Shown one piece after another: positions 17,884-26,157 of a DNA stretch of 45,373 nucleotides; positions within the stretch are counted from its first letter, which is position 1, and every line of letters begins with the position of its first letter. The DNA is from Clostridia bacterium. GTDB lineage: Bacteria > Bacillota > Clostridia > DUPQ01. Under the pieces are notes generated by a model. That model did not search any database, was not told where the DNA came from, and was given only the letters and a program-made list of their open reading frames with translations. The position numbers were made by a program, and so were the translations under genes. The stretch covers positions 1 to 45,373 of the forward strand of contig JAFGIJ010000086.1 of NCBI GenBank assembly GCA_016929655.1, given 5' to 3'.

Positions 17884-19479
17884 ATGTCTTACAAGGCATT
17901 GTACCGGGAATGGAGACCCGGCACATTCGAAGAAGTCATCGAGCAGGAGCATGTTACCAGAACTCTTAGAAATGCTGTAAAATCCGGTAGGGTCGCCCAT
18001 GCATATCTATTCTGTGGAACAAGGGGAACCGGCAAGACTACAATGGCATATATTCTATCCAAGGCTGTAAACTGTCTAAATCCCAAAAACGGTGATCCAT
18101 GTAACAAGTGTTCCATCTGCACGGGTATCAACAAAGGAAATGTGCTTGATGTAATTGAGATGGACGCTGCCTCCAATAACAGTGTTGACAACATAAGGGC
18201 AATCAGGGATGAGGTAGCATATACTCCCGCAATGACAAAATTCAAGGTTTATATAATCGATGAAGTTCACATGCTTTCAACAGGTGCATTCAATGCGCTT
18301 TTAAAAACACTTGAAGAACCACCTGAGCATGTTATATTCATTCTTGCAACAACTGAACCACACAAGCTGCCTGCAACGGTTTTATCAAGATGTCAGAGAT
18401 TTGATTTCCACAGGATAACAGTTGATGGGATAATTGAACGCTTGGGTCAGATCCTGGAATCAAAGGGTATTGAAGCCGAGGACAGGGCGCTTAGGATTAT
18501 TGCAAGGGTTGCAAACGGAGCAATGAGGGATGCAATAAGCATTTTGGATCAAACCCTTGCTTCGGGTGATAAAAAAATAACAGTTGAAATGGTTCTTGAA
18601 AGTGCAGGAATACTTCAGGATGAAGCAGCCATGGACCTGGCTCAGGCGCTTTATGAAAAGAACATCATAAAAGTCCTGGAAATAACCGACAGTGTACTGA
18701 TGCAGGGTAAGAGCACTTCGCAGTTTTTATCAAGCCTTATATTTTATTACAGGAATCTTTTGGTATGTACAGGAATGGATAATCCCGGTCTGTTCATAGA
18801 AGGAAGCGATGAAATAATAGATTTTATGAAGAAACAGGCTGATGAATTCGGCCGCGAATTCATTGTTTATGTAATAAGGGAATTATCTCAGGCAGAAAGC
18901 ATAATAAAAAGGTCTACCCAGCCAAGAACCTATCTTGAAGTTGTTTTGATAAATATATCCTCCATGAATATAACTTTTGCTGAACAAGCATCCATGCTTC
19001 AGCGGATATCAGCCCTTGAGGGTAAAATCAACAGATTAAAAAAAATACAGGCAGAACCCATCGCGGATAAGCCGCAGCCCAGATATATTGAAAAAGCTGT
19101 TGTTAGGGAACCAAAACCTGAGCAAGACAAAAATAATGAAAAAATGATGGTGGTTGTAAAGGATTTTGACTGGAATAAAGTAATCGATACATTAAACGAG
19201 CGGGGAGATGTAGATGTGGCACCTTATCTCAATGGCACCGCTGCAAAGCTGGAAAATAATGTTCTAAGCATTAATTTCCAAAGCAATTTTAATAAAAACT
19301 TTATATCCAAGGACAGGAAGAAGATACAAATACTCAAGGACTCCGTAGATGAAATGTATGGGGGAGACTTTGAAGTAAGTCTGTTCTGTGATACATCTTC
19401 ATCACTTGGTAAAAATGATTTTGAAGATAATGCCAGGAAGGCCGCAGAAGCGCTTGGCATAAAACTGGAAATAGAATAA
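17884..19479 (+). CDS. dnaX: DNA polymerase III subunit gamma/tau
   Basis: 531 residues. The AAA+ clamp-loader domain has Walker [10 protein letters not shown] (about 45-52), a four-Cys zinc module (Cys64, Cys73, Cys76, Cys79), Walker [11 protein letters not shown] and the arginine-finger SRC motif. Domain III is at about 230-360 and a C-terminal tail at about 415-530 would contact the polymerase. It loads the sliding clamp at the replication fork. GGAGG precedes the ATG. I saw no obvious slippage heptamer for a short gamma form, but this was not checked exhaustively. Confidence 0.96.
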   Translation: MSYKALYREWRPGTFEEVIEQEHVTRTLRNAVKSGRVAHAYLFCGTRGTGKTTMAYILSKAVNCLNPKNGDPCNKCSICTGINKGNVLDVIEMDAASNNSVDNIRAIRDEVAYTPAMTKFKVYIIDEVHMLSTGAFNALLKTLEEPPEHVIFILATTEPHKLPATVLSRCQRFDFHRITVDGIIERLGQILESKGIEAEDRALRIIARVANGAMRDAISILDQTLASGDKKITVEMVLESAGILQDEAAMDLAQALYEKNIIKVLEITDSVLMQGKSTSQFLSSLIFYYRNLLVCTGMDNPGLFIEGSDEIIDFMKKQADEFGREFIVYVIRELSQAESIIKRSTQPRTYLEVVLINISSMNITFAEQASMLQRISALEGKINRLKKIQAEPIADKPQPRYIEKAVVREPKPEQDKNNEKMMVVVKDFDWNKVIDTLNERGDVDVAPYLNGTAAKLENNVLSINFQSNFNKNFISKDRKKIQILKDSVDEMYGGDFEVSLFCDTSSSLGKNDFEDNARKAAEALGIKLEIE

Positions 19480-19489
19480 GGAGGAACTT

Positions 19490-19834
19490 ATGGCCAGAGG
19501 AGTAATGGGCGGAGGAAAAAATAACAACAATAATTTCAATAACCTGATGAAACAAGCCCAGAAAATGCAAATGGAAATGGAAAAAGCACAAAAAGAGCTT
19601 GAGGAAAAAACGTTTGAGGGCCAGGCCGGTGGCGGAGCTGTAAAAATTGAACTTAATGGTAAAAAAGAAATGATGTCAATAAGCATCGAGCCTGAAGTTG
19701 CGGACCCGGATGATGTTGAAATGCTTCAGGATTTGATATTGGCTGCATATAATCTTGCGCTTGAAAAGGCTGAAGAAGAAACCCAGAAAAAAATGGGTGG
19801 AATAACCGGTGGAATGAAAATTCCCGGTATGTAG
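19490..19834 (+). CDS. YbaB/EbfC family nucleoid-associated protein
   Basis: 114 residues. An N-terminal helix rich in Met, Gln and Lys ([20 protein letters not shown]) leads into [20 protein letters not shown], the core YbaB/EbfC signature. The protein forms dimers that bind DNA. It sits between dnaX and recR, its conserved position in most bacteria. AGGAGG precedes the ATG. An Asn/Gly-rich N-terminus (about 6-16) is longer than in E. coli. Confidence 0.95.
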   Translation: MARGVMGGGKNNNNNFNNLMKQAQKMQMEMEKAQKELEEKTFEGQAGGGAVKIELNGKKEMMSISIEPEVADPDDVEMLQDLILAAYNLALEKAEEETQKKMGGITGGMKIPGM

Positions 19835-19840
19835 GTGAAT

Positions 19841-20437
19841 ATGTCCGGTTTATATCCAAAAGCCATGGCTAAATTGATAGATGCCTTTGAATCGTTTCCC
19901 GGCATAGGAAGGAAAATGGCTCAGCGGCTTGCTTTTCATACACTGACAATGGATGACAGTCATATTGATACCATTGCAGAAGCAATCAGGAATATCAAGA
20001 AGGAAATAACATATTGTTCAATTTGCTGTAACCTTGCTGACAGCGACCCATGCAGCATATGCAAAGGTAACAGGGACAAGAGTACTATTTGCGTTGTCCA
20101 GACACCAAAGGATGTCATTGCGATGGAGGGAACCGGTGAATTCAAAGGACATTATCATGTTTTGCATGGTTTGATTTCACCTATGGATGGAATCGGCCCC
20201 GGTGACATCAAACTTAAGGAATTACTGGCAAGAATAAGGGAAGGTGCGGAGGAAATAATCATTGCCACAAGCCCAACGGTTGAAGGAGAAGCAACAGCGA
20301 TGTATATATCCAGACTATTAAAACCACTGGGTGTTAGAGTAACAAGAATTGCCCATGGAATACCTGTTGGAGCTGATATAGAATTTACAGATGAGGCAAC
20401 CTTGATAAGAGCGCTCAAGGGTAGAACGGAAATTTAG
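19841..20437 (+). CDS. recR: Recombination mediator protein RecR
   Basis: 198 residues from the ATG at 19841, with AGGTG just upstream; a GTG at 19835 would add two residues. It shows the helix-hairpin-helix (ESFPGIGRKMAQRLAFH), a four-Cys zinc finger (CSICCNLADSDPCSIC) and a Toprim domain beginning ICVVQTPKDVIAMEGTG. With RecF/RecO it loads RecA on gapped DNA. Last gene of the dnaX-ybaB-recR set. Confidence 0.96.
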   Translation: MSGLYPKAMAKLIDAFESFPGIGRKMAQRLAFHTLTMDDSHIDTIAEAIRNIKKEITYCSICCNLADSDPCSICKGNRDKSTICVVQTPKDVIAMEGTGEFKGHYHVLHGLISPMDGIGPGDIKLKELLARIREGAEEIIIATSPTVEGEATAMYISRLLKPLGVRVTRIAHGIPVGADIEFTDEATLIRALKGRTEI

Positions 20438-20439
20438 GC

Positions 20440-20496
20440 AAAAAAAAGAGGTTCTCGGTTTAAATAATAATAATAATTTCGGGTTTGAGCACCTCT
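20440..20496 (-). terminator. Minus-strand-facing terminator-like hairpin
   Basis: The arms AGAGGT-T-CTC (20447-20456) and GAG-C-ACCTCT (20487-20496) enclose a 30-nt AT-rich loop. On the plus strand no T-run follows, but on the minus strand eight T follow directly (20447-20440). It may simply stop recR transcripts, yet its polarity suits a minus-strand transcript arising between here and galU. Confidence 0.35.
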
Positions 20497-20544
20497 CACA
20501 AATAATATTAACTTATATCAGATATATGTTCACGAGGAATATAA

Positions 20545-20622
20545 ATGAAAAATCGTATATCATGGCTAAAGTATACACTAAACAATGACGAAAATATACA
20601 TGAAAATATTAATATTTTGTGA
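20545..20622 (+). CDS. Possible 25-residue small protein or leader peptide
   Basis: The ATG has GAGGA 6-7 nt upstream. The peptide begins MKNRISWLKYTL and ends NINIL, followed by TGA. It lies in the 215-bp gap before galU with no overlap to other genes. The translation signal is good, but the length is within what chance allows in AT-rich DNA. No recognised attenuator follows. Confidence 0.25.
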   Translation: MKNRISWLKYTLNNDENIHENINIL

Positions 20623-20652
20623 ATAAAATTGTTATTTATGGAGGAAATGAGC

Positions 20653-21522
20653 ATGAAAGTTAGAAAGGCAGTAATTCCGGCAGCAGGATTGGGCACCAGA
20701 TTTCTTCCGGCTACCAAGGCGCAGCCAAAGGAAATGTTGCCGATTGTTGATAAACCGACCATCCAGTATATCATTGAGGAAGCGGTAAGTGCCGGTATAG
20801 AGGATATTTTCATCATATCCGGTAGAGGCAAAAGAGCCATTGAAGATCATTTCGACAAGTCATTTGAATTGGAGGATATGCTAAAGAAAAGAGGGGAATC
20901 CGAAGTCCTTGATATGGTGGAAGGCATTTCGAACATGGTTAATATCTATTATGTCAGGCAAAAGGAACCCGGAGGGCTTGGTCAGGCAATACATCTTGCA
21001 AAACCATTTATTGGCAATGAACCTTTCGCCGTAATGTTGGGTGATGATATCGTAGTTTCGGATATGCCCTGTATTGGGCAGATGATGAAACAATATGAAG
21101 AATGCAATGGTACAATCATAGGAATTCAAAAGGTTCCCATGAATGAGGTATCCAGCTACGGAGTAGTGGGTGGTTCAAGGATTTCTGAAAATCTTTATAA
21201 AATAAGTGAGATGGTTGAAAAACCGACACCTGAGGAAGCACCATCCAACATGGCTATAATGGGAAGGTACATAATTACTCCTGAAATTTTTGAATGCTTG
21301 GAAAGAACCAAGCCGGGTAAGAACAACGAAATTCAACTTACTGATGCACTGGCCCTGCTGTTGGAAAAACAAGACATTTATGCATATGAATATACAGGGA
21401 AAAGATATGATGTGGGGAATAAACTCGGCTTCCTGAAAGCAACAGTGGAGCTCGCGCTATCAAGGGATGATCTTAAGGATGACTTCAGGAAATATCTGAC
21501 AGACTTGCTGAAAGAGGATTGA
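20653..21522 (+). CDS. galU: UTP-glucose-1-phosphate uridylyltransferase
   Basis: 289 residues starting at the ATG with GGAGGA 7 nt upstream; earlier in-frame starts (20629, 20647) lack proper spacing. The nucleotide-binding signature AAGLGTRFLPATKA(Q)PKEMLP is at the N-terminus, followed by VDKPTIQYIIEEA, the FAVMLGDD metal site and GVVGG. It makes UDP-glucose from UTP and glucose-1-phosphate for wall polymers, glycolipids and galactose use. It is a single-gene unit before the convergent ttcA-like gene. Confidence 0.95.
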   Translation: MKVRKAVIPAAGLGTRFLPATKAQPKEMLPIVDKPTIQYIIEEAVSAGIEDIFIISGRGKRAIEDHFDKSFELEDMLKKRGESEVLDMVEGISNMVNIYYVRQKEPGGLGQAIHLAKPFIGNEPFAVMLGDDIVVSDMPCIGQMMKQYEECNGTIIGIQKVPMNEVSSYGVVGGSRISENLYKISEMVEKPTPEEAPSNMAIMGRYIITPEIFECLERTKPGKNNEIQLTDALALLLEKQDIYAYEYTGKRYDVGNKLGFLKATVELALSRDDLKDDFRKYLTDLLKED

Positions 21523-21525
21523 TTA

Positions 21526-22233
21526 TCACCAGCCTCCGATTTTATTTCTGATTATTGCACCAATTACATTGGCTTTGAAATGCGGATTATCCATTGAAAG
21601 GGTTTTTATGAGTTTGCGTATTTCCTTTCTCTTGGAATCCTTGTCTGCAGGACATGGGTTTTTAACAGTGGGAATGTCATGTATATTTCGATAATATCGC
21701 ACATCTTTGCTGTAGGAGAAGGAAAGGGGTCTTATAACTTCAATATCTTTCTTTGACAGGTAAGTTATTGGACTGAAAGTATGCATCCTTCCTTCATAGA
21801 AAAGAGCCATTAGATAGGTTTCAAGTAAATCATCCCTGTTATGTCCAAGGGCAACTTTATTGCAGCCAAGGTCAACTGCTGCATTGTTCAAGGCACCTCT
21901 TCTCATATTTGCACAAAGGGAGCATGGGTTCTCTTCTGTCCTTGCATCAAAAACTATTTTCCCTATTTGAGTTTCAACCACATTGAATGGTACATTCAGT
22001 TCCCTGCATAGGTCGAAAACAGGGGATGTATCAAATCCTTCAAAACCCAGTGATACAGTGACGGCATATATATCAAAGGGAACTGAAAGATACTCACGTA
22101 TCGAAGAAAGGGCATGAAGCAGAACCATACTGTCTTTCCCGCCTGATACACCGACACATATCTTATCGCCCTTTTTTATTGCATTGTAGGCCTTGAGATA
22201 TTTTCTAATCTGGCCTTCAAGGATATCACTCAT
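21526..22233 (-). CDS. TtcA-like tRNA 2-thiocytidine synthetase (PP-loop ATPase)
   Basis: 235 residues read from the start at 22233, which has GGAGG 5 nt upstream; the open frame continues further but without a site. The PP-loop SGGKDS is at about 30-35. CSLCANMRRG supplies the CxxC pair and NPCPADKDSKR a later Cys, as in TtcA proteins that hold an iron-sulfur cluster. ALGHNRDDLLET also fits. The reaction is adenylation and thiolation of tRNA C32. The related TilS (lysidine synthetase) lacks the CxxC and is larger. Its stop is only 3 nt from that of galU, on the other strand. Confidence 0.85.
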   Translation of the reverse strand: MSDILEGQIRKYLKAYNAIKKGDKICVGVSGGKDSMVLLHALSSIREYLSVPFDIYAVTVSLGFEGFDTSPVFDLCRELNVPFNVVETQIGKIVFDARTEENPCSLCANMRRGALNNAAVDLGCNKVALGHNRDDLLETYLMALFYEGRMHTFSPITYLSKKDIEVIRPLSFSYSKDVRYYRNIHDIPTVKNPCPADKDSKRKEIRKLIKTLSMDNPHFKANVIGAIIRNKIGGW

Positions 22234-22397
22234 AAATCCTCCGTAATAAAAATAATTGTACAGCAGCAGGAGATAAAATGAAATAAGATGCACTATGACA
22301 GTTTGTTTCAATATGTGTATATTTGAAGTTCAATATTGGTAATTCATAAGTTTATCAGGTAAAATGATTATATAAAAAAAGAAAGGTAATCATTTAT

Positions 22398-23510
22398 ATG
22401 GGTATCATGAATTTTATTAAAGGCCAGTTCATTGATGTAATAGAATGGGTAGACACGACCACAGACACAATGGTCTGGAAATTTGAAAGAAAAGGCAATG
22501 AAATCAAGATGGGGGCTCAGCTGACTGTAAGGGAGTCACAGGCTGCTATTTTCGTAAATGAAGGACAGATAGCAGATGTATTCACACCAGGCAGATATGA
22601 ATTGTCAACTCAGAATATGCCTATCATGACCACCTTGAAATCATGGAAATATGGATTCAATTCGCCGTTCAAAGCTGATATCTACTTTGTAAACACAAAA
22701 CAATTTACAAACAGAAAATGGGGAACCGCCAATCCTATTATAAGAAGGGATTCGGACTTCGGTGTGGTCAGACTGCGGGCCTTTGGAATATATTCATTTA
22801 AAGTTGATGATCCGGCCCTGTTCCTGAAGGAGATCCTTGGAACAACACCCGATTTTTCGGCTGCAGAAATAGAAGGTCAGTTAAAGCGTCAGCTGGTGTC
22901 CGGAATATCTGATTCACTGGCTGAATCTAATATTCCTATACTTGATATCGCCATGAATTATGATGAGCTAGGAGAGGAAGCCGTAGGTACGCTTCAGCCA
23001 AGATTTTCTTCAATAGGTTTGAAACTTGTATCTCTCTATATTGAAAATGTTTCACTGCCTGAGGAAGTGGAAAAAGTACTTGATAAAAAGACTCAGATGG
23101 GTGTTGTAGGTGATATGAATAATTACACTAAATATCAGACAGCTGAAGCCATACGGGATGCGGCCCAGAATGAAGGTGGAGGAACTGCAGGTGCTGGTGT
23201 CGGCCTTGGTGCAGGTGTTGCTATGGGCAAGGCCATGGCAGATGCCATGACACAACCACAGCCACAGATTTCCGGCACTTCTAAATGTCCTGAATGTGGT
23301 ACCACAGTGCCTGATGGAGCAAGGTTTTGTTCTGGATGTGGAAAATCGTTCGGAACAGAAGCATGCGTTTCATGTGGAAAACCAGTGCCAAAAGGTGCAG
23401 CATTCTGCCATGAGTGTGGAAGTCCACAAAAAGAAAAATGTGAAAAATGCGGAGCTAATATGATACCGGGTGCAAAATTCTGTCCCGAATGTGGTAATAA
23501 AAAGGAGTAA
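22398..23510 (+). CDS. SPFH-domain protein with C-terminal zinc ribbons (YdjI-like)
   Basis: 370 residues. The N-terminal SPFH/virion-core-like region (about 20-230) reads WVDTTTDTMVWKF, RESQAAIFVNEG and FTPGRYELST. A Gly/Ala-rich hinge (about 255-285) leads to three consecutive double-CxxC zinc ribbons (about 297-368: KCPECG..FCSGCG, ACVSCG..FCHECG, KCEKCG..FCPECG). There is no membrane helix. SPFH proteins assemble on membranes as scaffolds; B. subtilis YdjI is a membrane-stress protein of similar design. The next gene, 13 nt downstream, is also a zinc-ribbon protein. Confidence 0.82.
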   Translation: MGIMNFIKGQFIDVIEWVDTTTDTMVWKFERKGNEIKMGAQLTVRESQAAIFVNEGQIADVFTPGRYELSTQNMPIMTTLKSWKYGFNSPFKADIYFVNTKQFTNRKWGTANPIIRRDSDFGVVRLRAFGIYSFKVDDPALFLKEILGTTPDFSAAEIEGQLKRQLVSGISDSLAESNIPILDIAMNYDELGEEAVGTLQPRFSSIGLKLVSLYIENVSLPEEVEKVLDKKTQMGVVGDMNNYTKYQTAEAIRDAAQNEGGGTAGAGVGLGAGVAMGKAMADAMTQPQPQISGTSKCPECGTTVPDGARFCSGCGKSFGTEACVSCGKPVPKGAAFCHECGSPQKEKCEKCGANMIPGAKFCPECGNKKE

Positions 23511-23523
23511 TCCAAGGTAGATT

Positions 23524-24654
23524 ATGACTGAAAACATTAAAAAAGAAACCAACCAGTTTCCATGCAGCTCCTGTGGAGCTGCTACGGTATTTGATCCTGA
23601 AAGCGGAGCGATGAAATGTGATTACTGCAGTACCATCACCGAAATTGAAAATCTTGATGATGAAATTTTGGAATATTCATTTGCTGATGCTGTTGAAAAT
23701 GAACCGAAGGAAACATGGCAGGGCGAAACAAAGATGGTTCAGTGTGAAAACTGTGGGGGTCAGACTGTTTTGGAGGATTCAGCCGTTGCAGACAAGTGTC
23801 AGTTCTGTGGATCACCCCATGTAGTAAGTATATCTGAGTTCAGGGGAATCAAACCTGAATCCCTTATACCATTTAAAATATCAAAGAAAAAAGTCAGGGA
23901 ATTATTTAAAAAATGGATTTCCAAAAAACCTTTCGCACCAAGGGCCTTGAAAAAAGAGTACAAGGGTGATTTGATCAATGGAATTTACATTCCCTACTGG
24001 ACCTATGATACAGATACATTTTCTGCATACACAGCAGAAGCCGGAACCTACTATTATGTTACAGAGCATTATACTGTTATGGTTAACGGCAAGGCGCAAA
24101 GACAGACAAGACAGGTCCGAAAAATAAGGTGGAGACATGTGAGCGGAACTTATCCAAGGTTCTTCGATGATATACTCGTAAATGCCTCCAACAGGGAAAA
24201 TGCGGAAATGATTTCCAGGGTTGAACCATTCAGAATAGAAGGGTTGGTGAACTATCAGCCGGGCTTTTTGTCAGGATTTGCTGCTGAGAGATATGCAGTT
24301 CCTTTAAAACTAGGGTGGGGAATTGCGAAAGAAAAGGCAACGGATATCCTAAGGCAGGAAATAACCAGGAATATCAATGCCGATGAAGTGAGAAATCTGA
24401 GACTTAAAACCAACTACTCTGGAGTCAGGTACAGGCATACACTGTTTCCGGTATGGATTTCTTCTTATCGCTATAGAAATAAAACTTTCAGGTATACAGT
24501 CAATGGACAGACCGGCAGATTCTATGGAAAAGCTCCTGTCAGTGCCTTGAAAGTCTTTTTTACAATATTGATAACCCTGCTTGTAATAGCTGCTGCGGTT
24601 TATCTACTGGGTGAATCAGGTTTGCTTGAAGGTAGTTCAAATTACTACGGATAA
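23524..24654 (+). CDS. Zinc-ribbon protein with C-terminal membrane anchor (YdjH-like)
   Basis: 376 residues. Two N-terminal zinc ribbons are seen: CSSCG..CDYCS (about 14-35) and CENCG..CQFCG (about 76-98). A middle domain includes the IPYWTYD motif and several Tyr/Arg-rich beta strands. One membrane helix (about 340-362, VFFTILITLLVIAAAVYLLG) sits near the C-terminus. The reaction or partner is not known; the gene typically accompanies SPFH/zinc-ribbon genes, so it probably works with the product upstream at the membrane. Confidence 0.75.
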   Translation: MTENIKKETNQFPCSSCGAATVFDPESGAMKCDYCSTITEIENLDDEILEYSFADAVENEPKETWQGETKMVQCENCGGQTVLEDSAVADKCQFCGSPHVVSISEFRGIKPESLIPFKISKKKVRELFKKWISKKPFAPRALKKEYKGDLINGIYIPYWTYDTDTFSAYTAEAGTYYYVTEHYTVMVNGKAQRQTRQVRKIRWRHVSGTYPRFFDDILVNASNRENAEMISRVEPFRIEGLVNYQPGFLSGFAAERYAVPLKLGWGIAKEKATDILRQEITRNINADEVRNLRLKTNYSGVRYRHTLFPVWISSYRYRNKTFRYTVNGQTGRFYGKAPVSALKVFFTILITLLVIAAAVYLLGESGLLEGSSNYYG

Positions 24655-24687
24655 TTGGTAACTTAAATAACAAAAAAAGTTTTACAA

Positions 24688-24726
24688 ACCTCCATCAGGG
24701 TATATATGTACCATAATGATGGAGGT
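24688..24726 (+). promoter_or_regulatory. Perfect inverted repeat covering the ferritin ribosome site
   Basis: ACCTCCATCA (24688-24697) and TGATGGAGGT (24717-24726) are perfect 10-bp complements 19 nt apart. The downstream arm contains the GGAGG of the ferritin gene. A possible promoter (TTTACA 24681-24686, 16 bp, TATATG 24703-24708) overlaps it. If transcription starts further upstream the RNA hairpin would hide the ribosome site; if it starts inside, the repeat can only act as a DNA operator. Confidence 0.6.
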
Positions 24727-24732
24727 ATTGTT

Positions 24733-25248
24733 ATGATAAGTAAGAAAATATTGGATTTATTAAATGAACAGATAAAAAAAGAATTTCATTCGGCATATCT
24801 TTATTTAGGTATAGAGGCATATTTTCAGGAAAAAGGGCTTAAAGGAATGGCAAACTGGTTCAGGATACAGGCTCAGGAAGAACTTGACCATGCTATAAAA
24901 TTCTTTGAATATGTATGTGAGGTTGGTGGACTTGCCCAACTGGGAACCCTGGAAGGGGTCACTAGTACTTATAAAGATCCACTTGAAGCAATGAAAGCAT
25001 CTTTGCATCACGAGCAGTATATTACAAAATCCATATATACCATTGTTGATGCAGCAAATGAAGAAAAGGACTATAAAACCAATTCATTCTTGCAATGGTT
25101 TATAGACGAACAGGTAGAAGAAGAAGCAAACGCAGAGGATAATGTAAGGAATCTAGAACTGGTAAAAGATCATCCAAACGGATTATTTATGATAGACCGT
25201 GAAATGGCGACCAGAGTTTATGTTCCATTAACACCGGCCGGAGCTTAA
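24733..25248 (+). CDS. ftnA: Bacterial non-heme ferritin
   Basis: 171 residues from the ATG at 24733, with GGAGG 7 nt before it. The ferroxidase ligands line up with those of E. coli FtnA at the same numbers: Glu17, Glu50, His53, Glu94, Gln127, Glu130. No Met haem ligand of a bacterioferritin is apparent. The protein should form a 24-mer shell that oxidises Fe2+ and stores iron, protecting this anaerobe from Fenton chemistry. It is a single-gene unit with its own terminator. Confidence 0.95.
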   Translation: MISKKILDLLNEQIKKEFHSAYLYLGIEAYFQEKGLKGMANWFRIQAQEELDHAIKFFEYVCEVGGLAQLGTLEGVTSTYKDPLEAMKASLHHEQYITKSIYTIVDAANEEKDYKTNSFLQWFIDEQVEEEANAEDNVRNLELVKDHPNGLFMIDREMATRVYVPLTPAGA

Positions 25249-25268
25249 TAGAGAAAGAGAATATTTTA

Positions 25269-25297
25269 AACAGCCGGTACTTCCGGCTGTTTTCTTT
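25269..25297 (+). terminator. Terminator after ferritin
   Basis: Stem CAGCCGG / CCGGCTG (25271-25289) with loop TACTT, extended by A-T pairs and followed by TTTTCTTTT. Confidence 0.9.
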
Positions 25298-25361
25298 TGA
25301 AGATTAATAAAATCTTGTAGACAATAGTTGCTTTATATTGTAAAATTTACTTCGCATGTAA

Positions 25362-25438
25362 CGGGATGTAGCGCAGTTTGGTAGCGCACCTGGTTTGGGA
25401 CCAGGGGGCCGCAGGTTCGAATCCTGTCATCCCGACCA
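25362..25438 (+). tRNA. tRNA-Pro (anticodon TGG)
   Basis: 77 nt that folds as a cloverleaf. The acceptor strands are CGGGATG / CATCCCG, the anticodon stem CTGGT..ACCAG holds a loop with TGG, and the T-loop is GGTTCGAATCC. The CCA end is encoded. TGG reads proline codons CCN/CCA/CCG. Confidence 0.97.
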
Positions 25439-25448
25439 TATTTTTGTA

Positions 25449-25478
25449 ACAAAACTCTGGTATTTCCAGAGTTTTGTT
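25449..25478 (+). terminator. Terminator after tRNA-Pro
   Basis: A perfect 12-bp stem ACAAAACTCTGG (25449-25460) / CCAGAGTTTTGT (25466-25477) with loop TATTT. The T-rich 3' arm makes it work in either direction. Confidence 0.8.
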
Positions 25479-25516
25479 GTATCCATGATACACTGAGTTT
25501 TTATTGAGCAAATAGA

Positions 25517-25528
25517 ACCCTAAAGGGT
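25517..25528. promoter_or_regulatory. hip operator 1
   Basis: ACCCTAAAGGGT, a near-perfect palindrome followed by ATAAATT. First of three sites with start positions exactly 40 bp apart. Likely bound by HipB (inference from position in the hip leader). Confidence 0.6.
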
Positions 25529-25556
25529 ATAAATTAAGATGTAAATAGCAAAATAA

Positions 25557-25568
25557 TCCCTATATGGT
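25557..25568. promoter_or_regulatory. hip operator 2
   Basis: TCCCTATATGGT, followed by ATAAATA. It has the same orientation and flank as operator 1 and lies 40 bp downstream of it. Confidence 0.55.
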
Positions 25569-25586
25569 ATAAATATATCTATATAC

Positions 25587-25615
25587 TTGCAATTATACCT
25601 TTTAGGGTGTAATAT
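25587..25615 (+). promoter_or_regulatory. hipBST promoter
   Basis: TTGCAA (25587-25592), 17-bp spacer, TAATAT (25610-25615). The -10 ends 7 nt before the hipB ATG, so the mRNA would have almost no leader. Operator 3 fills the spacer. Confidence 0.55.
25597..25608. promoter_or_regulatory. hip operator 3
   Basis: ACCTTTTAGGGT; its reverse complement ACCCTAAAAGGT followed by ATAATT matches operators 1 and 2 including the flank, so it is inverted relative to them. It sits between the -35 and -10 hexamers, an ideal place for repression. Confidence 0.6.
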
Positions 25616-25622
25616 ATTACAT

Positions 25623-25823
25623 ATGAGTACTATTGGTGATTATATAAAAACAGAAAGAAAAAAAGCAGGATTGACGCAGGAAGAATTTGCCATGCGTTCA
25701 GGATTGGGCTTGCGTTTTGTGAGGGAACTTGAACAAGGTAAAAAGACTGTAAGGCTTGACAAAGTAAATCAGGCTCTTGCTATGTTTGGAATGGAAGCTA
25801 TTCCCGGAAAACTGGAGGATTAA
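25623..25823 (+). CDS. hipB: HipB-type antitoxin / DNA-binding repressor
   Basis: 66 residues. The XRE helix-turn-helix covers about 5-58 (IKTERKKAGLTQEEFAMRSG, then FVRELEQGKKTVRLDKV, the usual HipB ending). The open frame begins further upstream at 25587, but ATG 25623 gives the normal N-terminus; no Shine-Dalgarno is present. In hip systems HipB dimers bind operators and, with partner proteins, repress their own operon and restrain the kinase. hipS starts 3 nt after its stop, with GGAGG inside the end of hipB. Confidence 0.88.
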   Translation: MSTIGDYIKTERKKAGLTQEEFAMRSGLGLRFVRELEQGKKTVRLDKVNQALAMFGMEAIPGKLED

Positions 25824-25826
25824 AAT

Positions 25827-26156
25827 TTGACATCGGAATACAGAAGAGGATATGTTTATATTCAGAATTCATTTGCGGGAGTTATTGCAGAAACAGATGT
25901 GGGGTACAGGTTTTTATATGACCCGGAATATTTACATAACAACGATGCGACTGCAGTCAGTCTGACTTTACCACTGGAGAAAACGGAATACAATTCATCT
26001 GTACTTTTTCCTTTCTTTGATGGACTGATTCCAGAAGGGTGGATGCTTGGTATTGTAAGCAGAAACTGGAAAATAGATATCAATGATCGCTTTGGTTTAT
26101 TGCAGGTAGCCTGCAAAGACTGCATAGGTGATGTCAGTATAAGAAACGAGGTGTAA
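25827..26156 (+). CDS. hipS: HipS-type protein: stand-alone HipA N-terminal subdomain
   Basis: 109 residues from a TTG start with GGAGG 8 nt upstream. It matches the HipA N-terminal subdomain 1: YIQNSFAGVIAET at the start, then FPFFDGLIPEGWML and IDINDRFGLLQVACKDCIGDVSI. In one-piece HipA this domain is fused to the kinase; here it is a separate gene. In the described E. coli HipBST system the separate HipS is the actual antitoxin that binds and neutralises the kinase HipT. The stop lies 1 nt before the hipT start. Confidence 0.85.
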   Translation: MTSEYRRGYVYIQNSFAGVIAETDVGYRFLYDPEYLHNNDATAVSLTLPLEKTEYNSSVLFPFFDGLIPEGWMLGIVSRNWKIDINDRFGLLQVACKDCIGDVSIRNEV

Positions 26157-26157
26157 G

